This document shows positions 28,575 through 37,407 of a stretch of 64,000 bases of DNA, piece by piece. The notes below the pieces were generated by a model, which had not been told where the DNA came from, did no database searches, and was given only the letters and a program-made list of their open reading frames with translations. This stretch comes from AP-15 sp963777435 (GTDB taxonomy: Bacteria > Pseudomonadota > Alphaproteobacteria > ATCC43930 > CGMCC-115725). The stretch's first letter is position 1. Each line of letters starts with the position of its first letter. The stretch lies in NCBI GenBank assembly GCA_963777435.1, contig CAVZQT010000004.1:62001-126000 (forward strand), written 5' to 3'. The translations under genes were made by a program, and so were the position numbers.

Positions 28575-28820
28575 GCGACGCTCCTTCCATTTCCCGGCTT
28601 TACTGATCACGGATGCGCGATCGACACGATCATAGCAGGCGGGGAGCCGGGTGCACGACCCGCCCGCGCCCCGACCCGGTGGATCATAGTGCGACCGCGC
28701 CAAGTCCCGGCGGTGAGCAATTTTGATAGCTGAAACGCATCAGATCTGGTTTGCCGCTTGTGCCGATTTTGCCGGTGCCGCCATGATGGCGGCAGCTGCC
28801 TCCTTGCGCGAGACGATGCC

Positions 28821-29654
28821 ATGGCCGCCAAGCCCGCGCCGATCCTTAACGCCGACAGCATCACCCGCATCGGCCCCGAAGCGAAAGGCGCGGTCGTCGT
28901 CAACGGCTCGCATGGCGGCGTTTACGCCGCCTATGTTGCGGCCAAACTCGGGGTTGCCGCGGTGATCTTCAACGATGCCGGAATCGGGCGCGACGAAGCC
29001 GGGATTGCCGGGCTCGAGTGTCTAGCGAAACTCGGCGTCCCCGCCGCCGCAGTCGGCCGCCTGACTGCGCGGATCGGCGACGGCGCCGATATGATGGCCC
29101 GCGGTATCGTCACCTTTGCCAATTCCCCGGCGGCCGCACTCGGCTGCCGCGCGGGCCTCACCTGCCGCGACGCCGCCACTGCGCTGACGTACGCGTCCAT
29201 CAGCGGGCGAACGCCGCCGCCCGCGCTGGAATCCGCATTTCTGCTAATTGCCGAGCCGCCGGCGGTTTGGGCGCTCGACTCGGCTTCTGCGGTTGGGCCC
29301 GAGCATGTCGGTACGATCGTCGTAACCGGCTCGCATGGGGGGCTGCTCGGCGGCAAGCCCGAGACCGCGCTCAAATACGACGCCCGCGCGGCACTCTTCA
29401 ATGACGCCGCGATCGGCGTCGACGACGCCGGCGTGACCCGGCTGCCGGCGCTTGACGCCCGCGGGATCGCCGCCGCCACCGTTTCCGCAGCCGGCGCCCG
29501 CATCGGCGACGCGCGCTCGACCTACGAGGATGGTATCTTATCGCGTGTCAATTCGCACGCTGCGGCTTTGGGCATCCCACCGGGCGTCAGTGCCCGCGAG
29601 TTTGTCGCGATTGTCCGCCGCAGCACCGTCACCGACCGGGAGAAGCACGCATGA
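28821..29654 (+). CDS. Protein of unknown function with two internal repeats
   Basis: I do not recognise this 277-residue protein. It is built from two copies of one domain, about residues 21-108 and 161-251. Each copy has GSHGG (29-33 and 170-174), FNDAxIG.D.AG (50-61 and 193-204), ARIGD (83-87 and 226-230) and a closing AAALG. There is no signal peptide or TM helix, so it is probably cytoplasmic. The histidine and aspartate in the repeated motifs could bind a metal or ligand, which is inference. The next gene, a ThDP enzyme, overlaps its stop by four bases, so the two are translated together and probably act in one pathway. The ribosome binding site is weak. Confidence 0.8.
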   Translation: MAAKPAPILNADSITRIGPEAKGAVVVNGSHGGVYAAYVAAKLGVAAVIFNDAGIGRDEAGIAGLECLAKLGVPAAAVGRLTARIGDGADMMARGIVTFANSPAAALGCRAGLTCRDAATALTYASISGRTPPPALESAFLLIAEPPAVWALDSASAVGPEHVGTIVVTGSHGGLLGGKPETALKYDARAALFNDAAIGVDDAGVTRLPALDARGIAAATVSAAGARIGDARSTYEDGILSRVNSHAAALGIPPGVSAREFVAIVRRSTVTDREKHA

Positions 29655-31405
29655 GCGAAGCGAACCGCGCCAGCAACCGCCCGTCGGGCCGGATGAAAGG
29701 CGGCCGGGCCATGGCCGAGATGCTGCGGCTGGCCGAGGTCGGGCCGATGTTCGGCATGGGCGGCTTTCAGCTATTGCCGTTTTATGATGCGCTGTCGCAG
29801 CTTGGCATGCGCCATTTCCTGATCAACGACGAGCGCTGCGGCGCATTTGCCGCCGAAGCCTATGCGCGGGTCACCAATCGGCCGGGTGTGTGCGACGGCA
29901 CACTCGGGCCTGGCGCCACCAACCTCGTCACCGGCCTGATCGAGGCATTGAACGCTGGGACCCCGATCGTCGCATTTGCCGGCGACACCAACCGCGGCCA
30001 TTCCTGGAAAAACATGACTCAGGAATGCCGACAGGTCGAAATCCTGCGGCCGGCGGTCAAGGAACTGATCCGCGTCGAGCAGACCGCTCGCGTCCCGGAA
30101 TTGTTGGCGCGCGCCTTTGCGATCGCGACCTCGGGCCGGCCCGGGCCGGTATTGCTCGACGTGCCCGAGGATGTCTGCCACGGCGAGTACGACTTCACCG
30201 CCGACGATTTCGCCATCGACCCGACGACGTTGCGCGCCCCGGCACGACGCATCCGCCCCGACCGCGCCGATATCGATGGCGCCGCGGCCTTGCTTGCGCG
30301 CGCCAAGCGGCCGTTGATCCTGGTCGGCGGCGGCATCCATGTCTCACAGGGCTATGATGCCTTGCTCGCCTTTGCCGAGACGCAGTCGATCCCGGTCGCA
30401 CACACGATGAGCGGCAAAGGCGGCATCGCCTGCACCCACCCGCTGTCGGCCGGCCTCTTCGGCCGCTATTCGCGGATCGCCAACGAGCTGATCGAGGCTT
30501 CGGATTGTCTCCTCGTGATCGGCTGCAAGCTGGGCGAGATCGCGACCAAGCGCTATGCATTGCCGAAGCACTCGATCCCCCTCATTCATCTCGAAATCGT
30601 CGCCGAGGAAATCGGGCGCTGTATGCCGGCCGCGGTGGCCTTGTGGGGCGATGCGCGGGCCGGGCTCGAGGACCTGACCGCAGCCCTTGCCGACAACGCG
30701 CATCAGGCCCGCGCCGCGCGCGCCGACTATGTCGCTGAAATACCCAAGCGGATGGGTGCGTGGCGCGAGGACGCCGCAGCCCGGCTCGATTCCGACGAGC
30801 GGCCGGTCCACATGGCGCGGCTCTGCCGTGAGTTGAACCGCGCCCTTCCCGCCGACAGCATTCTCGTCGCCGATGGCGGGTTTGCCGGGCACTGGACCGG
30901 GCTCCTCTACGACACCAAGAGCGCCGGACGACATTTCATTCCGGACCGCGGTTTGGCCTCGATCGGCTACGGATTGCCGGGCGGGATTGGCGCCGCACTT
31001 GCGGCCCCCACCACCCCGGTGGTGGCGATCGGAGGCGACGGTGGGTTCAATATGACCTTGGGCGAGCTCGAGACCGCGCGCCGCGCCGGCATCGGGCTGA
31101 CCATTGTCGTCGTCAATAATGCCGCCTCGGGCTATGTCAAAGCGTTGCAGCACGCGATGTTTCGCGGCCGCTATCAATCCTCCGACCTCGTCGAGATGGA
31201 TTACGCCGCGATCTCCCGCGCAATGGGGTGCAACGGCATCCGGGTCGAGGACCCCGACCAACTCCCCGCCGCACTGGCAACCGGCCTCGCCGAGCGCACC
31301 CGTCCGACGGTACTCGACGTGATCGTGACCCGCGACCCCGCGCGCATGCTCCCCGCCGTCGACAATCGCACCGTCGAGATCCGCCAAGGCGATCGCGTCG
31401 CGTAA
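29651..31405 (+). CDS. Thiamine diphosphate-dependent enzyme, acetolactate synthase large-subunit-like
   Basis: This 584-residue protein has the three ThDP-enzyme domains. The catalytic glutamate is in LINDERCGAFAAEAYARVT, and GPGATNLVTGLIEA follows. A central domain has LILVGGGIHVSQGYDAL, and the cofactor motif is GGDGGFNMTLGELETA, closing with NNAASGYVKALQ. This matches acetolactate synthase, sulfoacetaldehyde acetyltransferase or benzoylformate decarboxylase relatives. No regulatory small subunit is next to it, so a catabolic role is more likely than isoleucine/valine synthesis. The start overlaps the preceding gene (ATGA). Confidence 0.92.
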   Translation: MSEANRASNRPSGRMKGGRAMAEMLRLAEVGPMFGMGGFQLLPFYDALSQLGMRHFLINDERCGAFAAEAYARVTNRPGVCDGTLGPGATNLVTGLIEALNAGTPIVAFAGDTNRGHSWKNMTQECRQVEILRPAVKELIRVEQTARVPELLARAFAIATSGRPGPVLLDVPEDVCHGEYDFTADDFAIDPTTLRAPARRIRPDRADIDGAAALLARAKRPLILVGGGIHVSQGYDALLAFAETQSIPVAHTMSGKGGIACTHPLSAGLFGRYSRIANELIEASDCLLVIGCKLGEIATKRYALPKHSIPLIHLEIVAEEIGRCMPAAVALWGDARAGLEDLTAALADNAHQARAARADYVAEIPKRMGAWREDAAARLDSDERPVHMARLCRELNRALPADSILVADGGFAGHWTGLLYDTKSAGRHFIPDRGLASIGYGLPGGIGAALAAPTTPVVAIGGDGGFNMTLGELETARRAGIGLTIVVVNNAASGYVKALQHAMFRGRYQSSDLVEMDYAAISRAMGCNGIRVEDPDQLPAALATGLAERTRPTVLDVIVTRDPARMLPAVDNRTVEIRQGDRVA

Positions 31406-31409
31406 CGGA

Positions 31410-31566
31410 TTACGTTCCCTTGAAGAAGCGGGTGGCGTTGCCCCAAAAGAGTTTTTGCTTGGTGTCGGGGTTCAGGCTTTGCCAGGCGAGGATGTTGTCG
31501 ATCGAGTTCGGGTCCCGCCGGATTGACACGGGTATCGGCATCGAAAACGCGATGACCATTTCTCAT
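31410..31566 (-). pseudogene. Amidohydrolase remnant (ends joined by an internal deletion)
   Basis: At 31566 an ATG starts MRNGHRVFDADTRVNPAG, which looks like the metal-binding N-terminus of amidohydrolase-2 family proteins (FDADTHVNP type). After about 20 codons, in another frame, comes NILAWQSLNPDTKQKLFWGN followed by ATRFFKGT and a TAA at 31410. That is the usual C-terminus of the same family. About 250 or more codons between the two ends are missing. The strand is the same as the ABC operon upstream, so it was perhaps its last gene. A truncated product is not expected to function. Confidence 0.68.
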
Positions 31567-31738
31567 TCGCTCCTCCCTTCAGTTTACCGCTGCCGGTTGT
31601 TTTCCGGCCACCAATTGTTAGCTAGTTCAACGCGTATCTCCGACAGTACTACCGACAAAATCGTCACTCCCGCGAACTGTGCGGCAAAGACGACAAAAAT
31701 GCCGTGCAAGCGTCTGGAGCTCGGGCTTAGGGCCCGCG

Positions 31739-32749
31739 CTATGGGTGCGAGCTCTCCGCCGGTACCGCGAGGCAAGCAGCCATTCGTCCGGGGGCCGGAA
31801 TGCGCGGCTCGGGGACCGCGCGCCGGCACTCTGCGGAGCGACGGGGGCAACGCGGCGCAAAGCTGCAGCCCTGCGGCAGGCGGCGGAGATCGGGTGGGCT
31901 GCCGGGAATCGCGGCGATGTCACGATCGCCGAGTTGGCCATGGACGGTCGAAGCCAGCAACCCCGCGGTGTAGGGATGCGCCGGCGCACTGAGGACCTGC
32001 GCCACGGGTCCGCTCTCGACGATGCGGCCGGCATACATGACGGCGATCGTGTCGGCGATTTCGGCGGCGACGCCGAGATCGTGGGTGACAAAGATCATCC
32101 CCATGCCGAGTTCGCGCTGTAGCCGGCGCAACAGGATCAATACCTGGACCTGAACCGTGGCGTCGAGCGCCGTTGTCGGCTCGTCCGCCAATAACAGCCG
32201 TGGCTTGCAGGACAGCGCCATTGCGATCATTGCCCGCTGGCGCAACCCCCCGGACAATTCATGCGGGTAGGCGTCGAGCCGGCGCTCGGCTGATGGGATC
32301 CGCACCAATTCCAACAATTCCAATGCACGCCGGCGCGCCGCCAACCGATCGCAGCCGGTATGGCGGCGCACGGTCTCGCAGATCTGCCGGCCGATCGTAT
32401 AGACCGGATCGAGCGCGGTCATCGGCTCCTGAAAAATCATCGACACCAGGCCGCCGCGCAGATCGCGCAATGCCCGCGGGCGCATCGCCAGGACGTCTTG
32501 CCCCTCGACACGGATGGCCCCCTCGATCCGGGTGCGCCGTGACGGCAATAGCCGCATCAATGCCCGCAAGGTGACACTCTTCCCGGAACCCGACTCCCCC
32601 AAGATGCACAAGACCTCTCCGGCTTGCACCGTAAAGCTGACGCCGTTCACCGCATGCACGGTGGCCTCACGGGTGACAAAGCGCACATTCAGATCGTCGA
32701 CCTCGGCCAATGCCGCAGTGCCGTTCCCCGCCATCCCGTTCCCCGCCAT
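31739..32749 (-). CDS. Dipeptide/oligopeptide ABC transporter ATP-binding protein (OppD/DppD type)
   Basis: This 336-residue ATPase has Walker A GESGSGKS, the Q-loop in SMIFQEPMTALDP, signature YPHELSGGLRQRAMIAMA, Walker B LLLADEPTTALD and a switch histidine in IFVTHDLGV. The C-terminal cysteine-rich motif CSFAPRCPRRSAEC is the oligopeptide-transporter extension that can carry an iron-sulphur site. I chose ATG 32749, which follows the oppF-type stop by one base. It is the last intact gene of the operon. Confidence 0.93.
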   Translation of the reverse strand: MAGNGMAGNGTAALAEVDDLNVRFVTREATVHAVNGVSFTVQAGEVLCILGESGSGKSVTLRALMRLLPSRRTRIEGAIRVEGQDVLAMRPRALRDLRGGLVSMIFQEPMTALDPVYTIGRQICETVRRHTGCDRLAARRRALELLELVRIPSAERRLDAYPHELSGGLRQRAMIAMALSCKPRLLLADEPTTALDATVQVQVLILLRRLQRELGMGMIFVTHDLGVAAEIADTIAVMYAGRIVESGPVAQVLSAPAHPYTAGLLASTVHGQLGDRDIAAIPGSPPDLRRLPQGCSFAPRCPRRSAECRRAVPEPRIPAPGRMAACLAVPAESSHP

Positions 32750-32750
32750 C

Positions 32751-33803
32751 CTAAAAACTTCCGAACCGGCTATGGCCCGAGGCCGGGTCGCGCATGTGAC
32801 AGGCTGCGACATGCGATGCCGCGTCCAGGTAATGGGCGAGCGCCGGGTCGGCGGTCTCGCAGACGGTCTCGGCGAACGGGCAGCGCGTGTGGAACCGGCA
32901 GCCGGAGGGCGGGTCGATCGGGTTCGGCGGATCGCCGGTAATCGGCGGCTCCTCGATGCGCCGGGCCGGGTCCATCGAGGGCCGGGATGCGAGGAGTGCG
33001 CGGGTATAGGGGTGCTGTGGCTGCTCGAAGACCGCGTCCGCCGGGCCGAGCTCGACGACGCGGCCGAGATACATTACCAGGACCCGCTCGCTGATAAATC
33101 GAACGACATTCAAATCGTGGCTGATAAAGACGAAAGTAAGGTTGAACTGCCGCTTCAACGCTCGCAGCAAATTGAGCACTTGCGCCTCGACGGATTTATC
33201 GAGCGCCGACACGGGTTCGTCGAGGATCACCATGCGTGGCCCGGTCGCCAACGCGCGGGCAATGTTGACGCGCTGCTTCTGCCCACCGGAAAGCTCGTGC
33301 GGATAACGCGGGCCAAAGAGGTCGGGATCGAGACCTACCCTGCCGAGGATGTCGCGCGCAATGCCTCGCGCCTCCTGCTTTTTTTTGCCTTGGACAAAGG
33401 GTCCGAACGCCACCGAGTCTCGGATCGGCATGCGCGGGTTCAGTGACGAGTAAGAATCCTGAAACACCATCTGCACCTGACGACGCAGCGCGTCGACCGC
33501 GATGCCGTCCTGGGCACCGACCTTCTCGCCGTCGAACACCAGCTCCCCCGCATCCGGCAACAGCAAATGGAGCAGCAGCCGGGCAAGGGTTGACTTGCCG
33601 CAGCCGGATTCGCCGACGATCCCCAGGGTCTCACCCTTGGCGACGGTGAATGACACGCCGTCCACTGCTTGCACCGACTTACCGCGGCTGCCCTTGACCA
33701 CGAAATGCTTGCGCAAGCCGCGCGCGATCAGCAATGGCTGCGCCGGGCCGCCGCGATCGCGCCTGTCGGGTGTGCTACTCAACGCCGATTGCAGCAAAAC
33801 CAT
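32751..33803 (-). CDS. Dipeptide/oligopeptide ABC transporter ATP-binding protein (OppF/DppF type)
   Basis: This 350-residue ATPase has Walker A GESGCGKSTLAR, QMVFQDSYSSLNPR, signature YPHELSGGQKQRVNIARAL, Walker B MVILDEPVSALD and FISHDLNVV. The C-terminal GCRFHTRCPFAETVC motif marks the OppF/DppF group. It lies between the permease genes and the second ATPase. The two ATPases are expected to form the heterodimer that powers import. Confidence 0.94.
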   Translation of the reverse strand: MVLLQSALSSTPDRRDRGGPAQPLLIARGLRKHFVVKGSRGKSVQAVDGVSFTVAKGETLGIVGESGCGKSTLARLLLHLLLPDAGELVFDGEKVGAQDGIAVDALRRQVQMVFQDSYSSLNPRMPIRDSVAFGPFVQGKKKQEARGIARDILGRVGLDPDLFGPRYPHELSGGQKQRVNIARALATGPRMVILDEPVSALDKSVEAQVLNLLRALKRQFNLTFVFISHDLNVVRFISERVLVMYLGRVVELGPADAVFEQPQHPYTRALLASRPSMDPARRIEEPPITGDPPNPIDPPSGCRFHTRCPFAETVCETADPALAHYLDAASHVAACHMRDPASGHSRFGSF

Positions 33804-33806
33804 TGC

Positions 33807-34715
33807 CTACATCCGTACATCCATCGCCGCGCGCAGCCCGTCGCTGACCAGATTAAAGCAGATCGAGGTGATGAAAATCGCCACTCCCGGCAATGCGCAG
33901 ACAAACGGCACGACATAGATCGACTGGCGCAGAGTGCTCAACATCAGTCCCCAATCCGGTATTGGCGGGCGCACGCCGAGGCCCAGAAACGACAAGCCCG
34001 ACGCCAACAGGATGCTGACGCTGACCAATGACGAAGCATAAACAAACACGGGGCCCAGCACATTGCCAAGCACGTGGTAGCGGATGATCGTTCCGGTCTT
34101 CGCGCCACTGGCGCGCGCCGCCTCAATAAAGTCTAGCGCGCGGATCTGAGTGGTGGCGGTCTCGGCGACGCGGCACATCGGCGGGATAAACACCAGCGTC
34201 AACGCCAGCATGCCATTGCCGATGCCGCCGCCCATCGCGCCGGCAATCGCCACCGCGAGCAGCACCGACGGGAAAGCGTAAAAGATGTCCATCGTCCGCA
34301 TGATCACAGTATTGGTGCGGCCGCCGAGAAATCCGCCGACGACGCCCAGCATGCCGCCGATCAGTGCCGCGATCAGCACCGGCACCACGCCCATCAATAG
34401 CGAGACGCGGCCGCCAAAAATCAGCCGGGACAGCATGTCGCGGCCCAGTTCATCGGTGCCGAGCAGATGCCCGCGCCAGCCGAATGGCTTTAGCCGGCCG
34501 ATGATGCTTTCCTGGTAGGGATTGAACGGTGCGATCAGCGGCGCGAATACCGCCGCCAATACGATCAGCAGCACGATCGCGCCAAACGCCAATGTCACCG
34601 GATCATGCCGTAGCCGATCGAACACCAACTCCCAGTAGCCGCGGACCTTGGTCGCCGGCGCGGCTTGTTCTTCGAATGTTTCAAGGGGGTCGGCGAGGGT
34701 AAGAACGTCAGTCAT
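33807..34715 (-). CDS. ABC transporter permease (DppC type)
   Basis: This 302-residue inner-membrane permease has about six TM helices, an OppC-like N-terminal helix (AFGAIVLLIVLAAVFAPLI), the HLLGTDELGRDMLSRLIFGG segment characteristic of DppC, and the EAA loop ALDFIEAARASGAKTGTIIRYH that contacts the ATPases. It follows the DppB-type gene by 21 bases and precedes the OppF-type ATPase by three, so all are one operon. Confidence 0.94.
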   Translation of the reverse strand: MTDVLTLADPLETFEEQAAPATKVRGYWELVFDRLRHDPVTLAFGAIVLLIVLAAVFAPLIAPFNPYQESIIGRLKPFGWRGHLLGTDELGRDMLSRLIFGGRVSLLMGVVPVLIAALIGGMLGVVGGFLGGRTNTVIMRTMDIFYAFPSVLLAVAIAGAMGGGIGNGMLALTLVFIPPMCRVAETATTQIRALDFIEAARASGAKTGTIIRYHVLGNVLGPVFVYASSLVSVSILLASGLSFLGLGVRPPIPDWGLMLSTLRQSIYVVPFVCALPGVAIFITSICFNLVSDGLRAAMDVRM

Positions 34716-34736
34716 GATCTATTCAATGTCGAAGTT

Positions 34737-35693
34737 TCAGCCGCGACGGATGCGCGGATCGACCACGGACTGCAGCAGATCGACGACCAAATTCACCGCC
34801 ACAAAGATCAATGCCAATGTCAGGATGGTTCCCTGCAACACCGGAACGTCTCGGTTGATGATCGCCTTGCTGAGCAGAAATCCGCTTCCGGGCCAGGTAA
34901 ACACGGTCTCGACCAGGATCGAGCCGCCGAGCAGATAACCGAACTGCAGCCCCATCACAGCCATTACTTGCGGCAGCGCGTTTTTGAGCACATGCCGGGT
35001 CACGGCCCACTCCGATAGGCCTTTGGCGCGCAGGGTCTGGACGAAATCCTGATTGCGGACCTCGGCGACCGCGGCGCGCGTCGTGCGCGCGAGAATGCCG
35101 ATCGGGATCATCGCCAGCGTGATTACCGGCAACACCAGAAACTTGGCGTTGCTCCATTGCAGAATGTGAAACGCAGTCGAGCCATTAGGACCCATCCCGG
35201 TCGCCGGGAGCAGCATGTACTGAACCGAGAAGAAGATGACGAGAACGATCCCAAGCCAATAGTTCGGCAGGCTGACCCCCACGACGGCGGCGCCGGTCAC
35301 GACCCGATCGATCCACCGGCCCGGGAAGCAGCCGGCGGCGGCACCCATTACAAATCCGATCGAGAACGACAATGGCACCGCGAACAGCGCCAACAACGCG
35401 GTGTTGGAGAGCGCATCGGTCACTTCAAGGATCACCGGCCGGCGGGTCGAGATCGATACCCCGAAATCGCCGGTCAGCACGTGACCGAGCCAGATCAGGA
35501 ACTGCACCGGCAACGGTTTGTCAAAGCCGTAGGCGTGCTTGACGATCGCGATCGTCTCGGCCGTTGCATCCGGCGGCATCACGGTCTGCAGCGGATCGCC
35601 AGGGGCAATGTACACCAGCGAGAAACAGACGACGCTTACCCCGAACGCGATCGGGATCGCGTAAAGAATCCGGCGCAGGATGTAGCGGATCAT
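34737..35693 (-). CDS. ABC transporter permease (DppB type)
   Basis: This 318-residue permease begins MIRYILRRILYAIPIAFGVS with the conserved first helix, followed by YIAPGDPLQTVMPPDAT. Five further TM helices follow. The EAA loop is NQDFVQTLRAKGLSEWAVTRH. Its ATG overlaps the stop of the upstream solute-binding protein (ATGA), so binding protein and permease synthesis are coupled. It should pair with the DppC-type permease. Confidence 0.95.
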   Translation of the reverse strand: MIRYILRRILYAIPIAFGVSVVCFSLVYIAPGDPLQTVMPPDATAETIAIVKHAYGFDKPLPVQFLIWLGHVLTGDFGVSISTRRPVILEVTDALSNTALLALFAVPLSFSIGFVMGAAAGCFPGRWIDRVVTGAAVVGVSLPNYWLGIVLVIFFSVQYMLLPATGMGPNGSTAFHILQWSNAKFLVLPVITLAMIPIGILARTTRAAVAEVRNQDFVQTLRAKGLSEWAVTRHVLKNALPQVMAVMGLQFGYLLGGSILVETVFTWPGSGFLLSKAIINRDVPVLQGTILTLALIFVAVNLVVDLLQSVVDPRIRRG

Positions 35694-37333
35694 GGACCGA
35701 CGCTGACAGGGGTGAGATCCTGAAACCAGCTCTGCGCCTGGACAAAGCCATGGACCTTGGGCGACATCGCACGCGGATTGAGGTCGTGTGCGACAAATAT
35801 CAGCAGCGCGTCTTCGTTGATTTTCTCATTGAGCTTGGTCAGCAGAACCAGCCGTTTTGCCGGGTTGAATTCGCCGTAAATCTGCTCGACCAGCTTGTCG
35901 ACATCGGGATTCGAATAGTGTCCCCAATTGCTGCCCTTTGGCGCCCATTGCTTGGTCCACACGTGGCGGATCAACGCGTTGAACGGGTCCTGGGTCTGGC
36001 GACTGACATTGATCGCATTGATGTCAGGGTACTTGTCGACGCCAGCTCGCGTCACGTCGAGCAACGCGTTCCAATCCATCGTATCGAGCGTGACCTGGAA
36101 CCCCACTGCCTCCATTTGCGACTTGACGAGTTCGTTCATTGGCAGGGGTTGCATCTGGCCCGAGCCCGAAGTCGAGATCGCGAAGGTAACCTTGCAGGGA
36201 ACGCAGCCAGCTTCCTTTAACAAGGCTTTGGCCTTGTCTGGGTCGTATTTGTAGATCAGCGGATGACCATAATACGGGGTCGACGGCGGCACCGTCGAAT
36301 AACCTTCGAGCATAAGCCCGTTGAGTAACTCTTTGAAGTCAGGTCGATTGAGCGAATAATTCGCCGCCTGCCGGACGCGCTTGTCGGTAAACGGACCTTT
36401 GACGAAATTGAGCTGATAAGTCCAGTTGTGCGGATACGGATTGGTCACGATCTGCATGCCGGCGGCCTTGAGCCGGTCGATCGCATCGGGTGACGGCGCC
36501 TCGATCCAGTTCACCTGCCCCGCCAATAGGGCGGCGGTACGGGTCGACGCCTCCGGCATCGGGATCAGCACCAGGCGGTCTTGCTTGGGAATGCGGGTCT
36601 TGTCCCAATAGGCCGAGTTGGGAACCAATTCGAGCCGCTGGTGCGGTACACTTTTATCAAAGCGGTAGGGACCGGTCCCCGACGGGTGCAGCGCGTAGTC
36701 AGCCCAGTTGTACTTGACCTCTTTGGCGCGGCACGGGCTGATCATCAGCACGTAGCTGATCTCGTACGGAAACAGCGAGTCCGGCACCTTAGTGTCAAAC
36801 GCGACAGTGTGATCGTCGATCTTGGTTACGCCGGCGAAATTGCCGAGATACGAGCGCGATTGAGCAAATTGCGCCGGGTTGAATTGCGCCGACTTCTGAT
36901 CGGCCGAATAGCCGAGGTTCCACACCACGTCATCGGCGGTAAAATCACATCCGTCGTGCCATTTGACGCCCTCACGCAGCTTGAAAATCCAGCGCTTGGG
37001 ATTGCCTTCATCGACCTGCCACTCCGTGGCGAGACCGGGTTTGATGTCGGTCGCCTTGTCCGATTTCGACAAATCCCACAGCACCAGCAAGTCGTAGAGA
37101 TTGTAGCCGACAAAGCGGTAGCCCTCGAACCCTTGATCGGGATTCCCGGTGGTCGCCGGCAGATCGCCTGCGGTCATGCCGACAGTCACTGTCCCCGCCG
37201 CCCATGCGCCGGCGTTGGCCAGAGCGATTCCTCCGCTCAATGCCAGCGCTGAAATTATGCGTCGGATCGTTGTTGCACGTCCTTCGAGACGGCCGCCGAG
37301 CGGCCTCTTCAGGATAAGGAAATTGCTTAATGC
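35690..37333 (-). CDS. ABC transporter substrate-binding protein, family 5 (first of two paralogues)
   Basis: This 547-residue periplasmic protein has a twin-arginine-free signal peptide (TIRRIISALALSGGIALANAGAWAA), then the family 5 (DppA/OppA) fold with GLATEWQVDEGNPKRWIFKLREG-type sequence and WHDGCDFTADDVVWN. I chose ATG 37333 (MALSNFLILK). The open sequence upstream (MRASRRSFRSPLS) is simply a translated intergenic repeat. ATG 37348 is a less likely alternative. It is strongly similar along its length to the protein encoded at 37408-39075. Confidence 0.9.
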   Translation of the reverse strand, partial: ALSNFLILKRPLGGRLEGRATTIRRIISALALSGGIALANAGAWAAGTVTVGMTAGDLPATTGNPDQGFEGYRFVGYNLYDLLVLWDLSKSDKATDIKPGLATEWQVDEGNPKRWIFKLREGVKWHDGCDFTADDVVWNLGYSADQKSAQFNPAQFAQSRSYLGNFAGVTKIDDHTVAFDTKVPDSLFPYEISYVLMISPCRAKEVKYNWADYALHPSGTGPYRFDKSVPHQRLELVPNSAYWDKTRIPKQDRLVLIPMPEASTRTAALLAGQVNWIEAPSPDAIDRLKAAGMQIVTNPYPHNWTYQLNFVKGPFTDKRVRQAANYSLNRPDFKELLNGLMLEGYSTVPPSTPYYGHPLIYKYDPDKAKALLKEAGCVPCKVTFAISTSGSGQMQPLPMNELVKSQMEAVGFQVTLDTMDWNALLDVTRAGVDKYPDINAINVSRQTQDPFNALIRHVWTKQWAPKGSNWGHYSNPDVDKLVEQIYGEFNPAKRLVLLTKLNEKINEDALLIFVAHDLNPRAMSPKVHGFVQAQSWFQDLTPVSVGP

Positions 37334-37345
37334 CATCAAATCATA

Positions 37346-37389
37346 CCTCATGCTGAGGGGCGAGCGAAAGGAGCGTCTCGAAGCACGCA
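37346..37389. repeat. CCTCAT..GTCTCGAAG-type intergenic palindromic repeat
   Basis: The 74 bases between the two binding-protein genes contain CCTCATGCTGAGGGGCGAGC at one end and GGAGCGTCTCGAAGCACGC at the other. This fits the imperfect palindromic family CCTCATcCTGAGGaGC..GCGTCTCGAAGgATG that is dispersed in Rhizobiales and related genomes. Only one copy is seen in this window. It may also supply the GAGG preceding the chosen start of the downstream gene. Confidence 0.65.
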
Positions 37390-37407
37390 CAATGTCGATG
37401 CAGCCGT

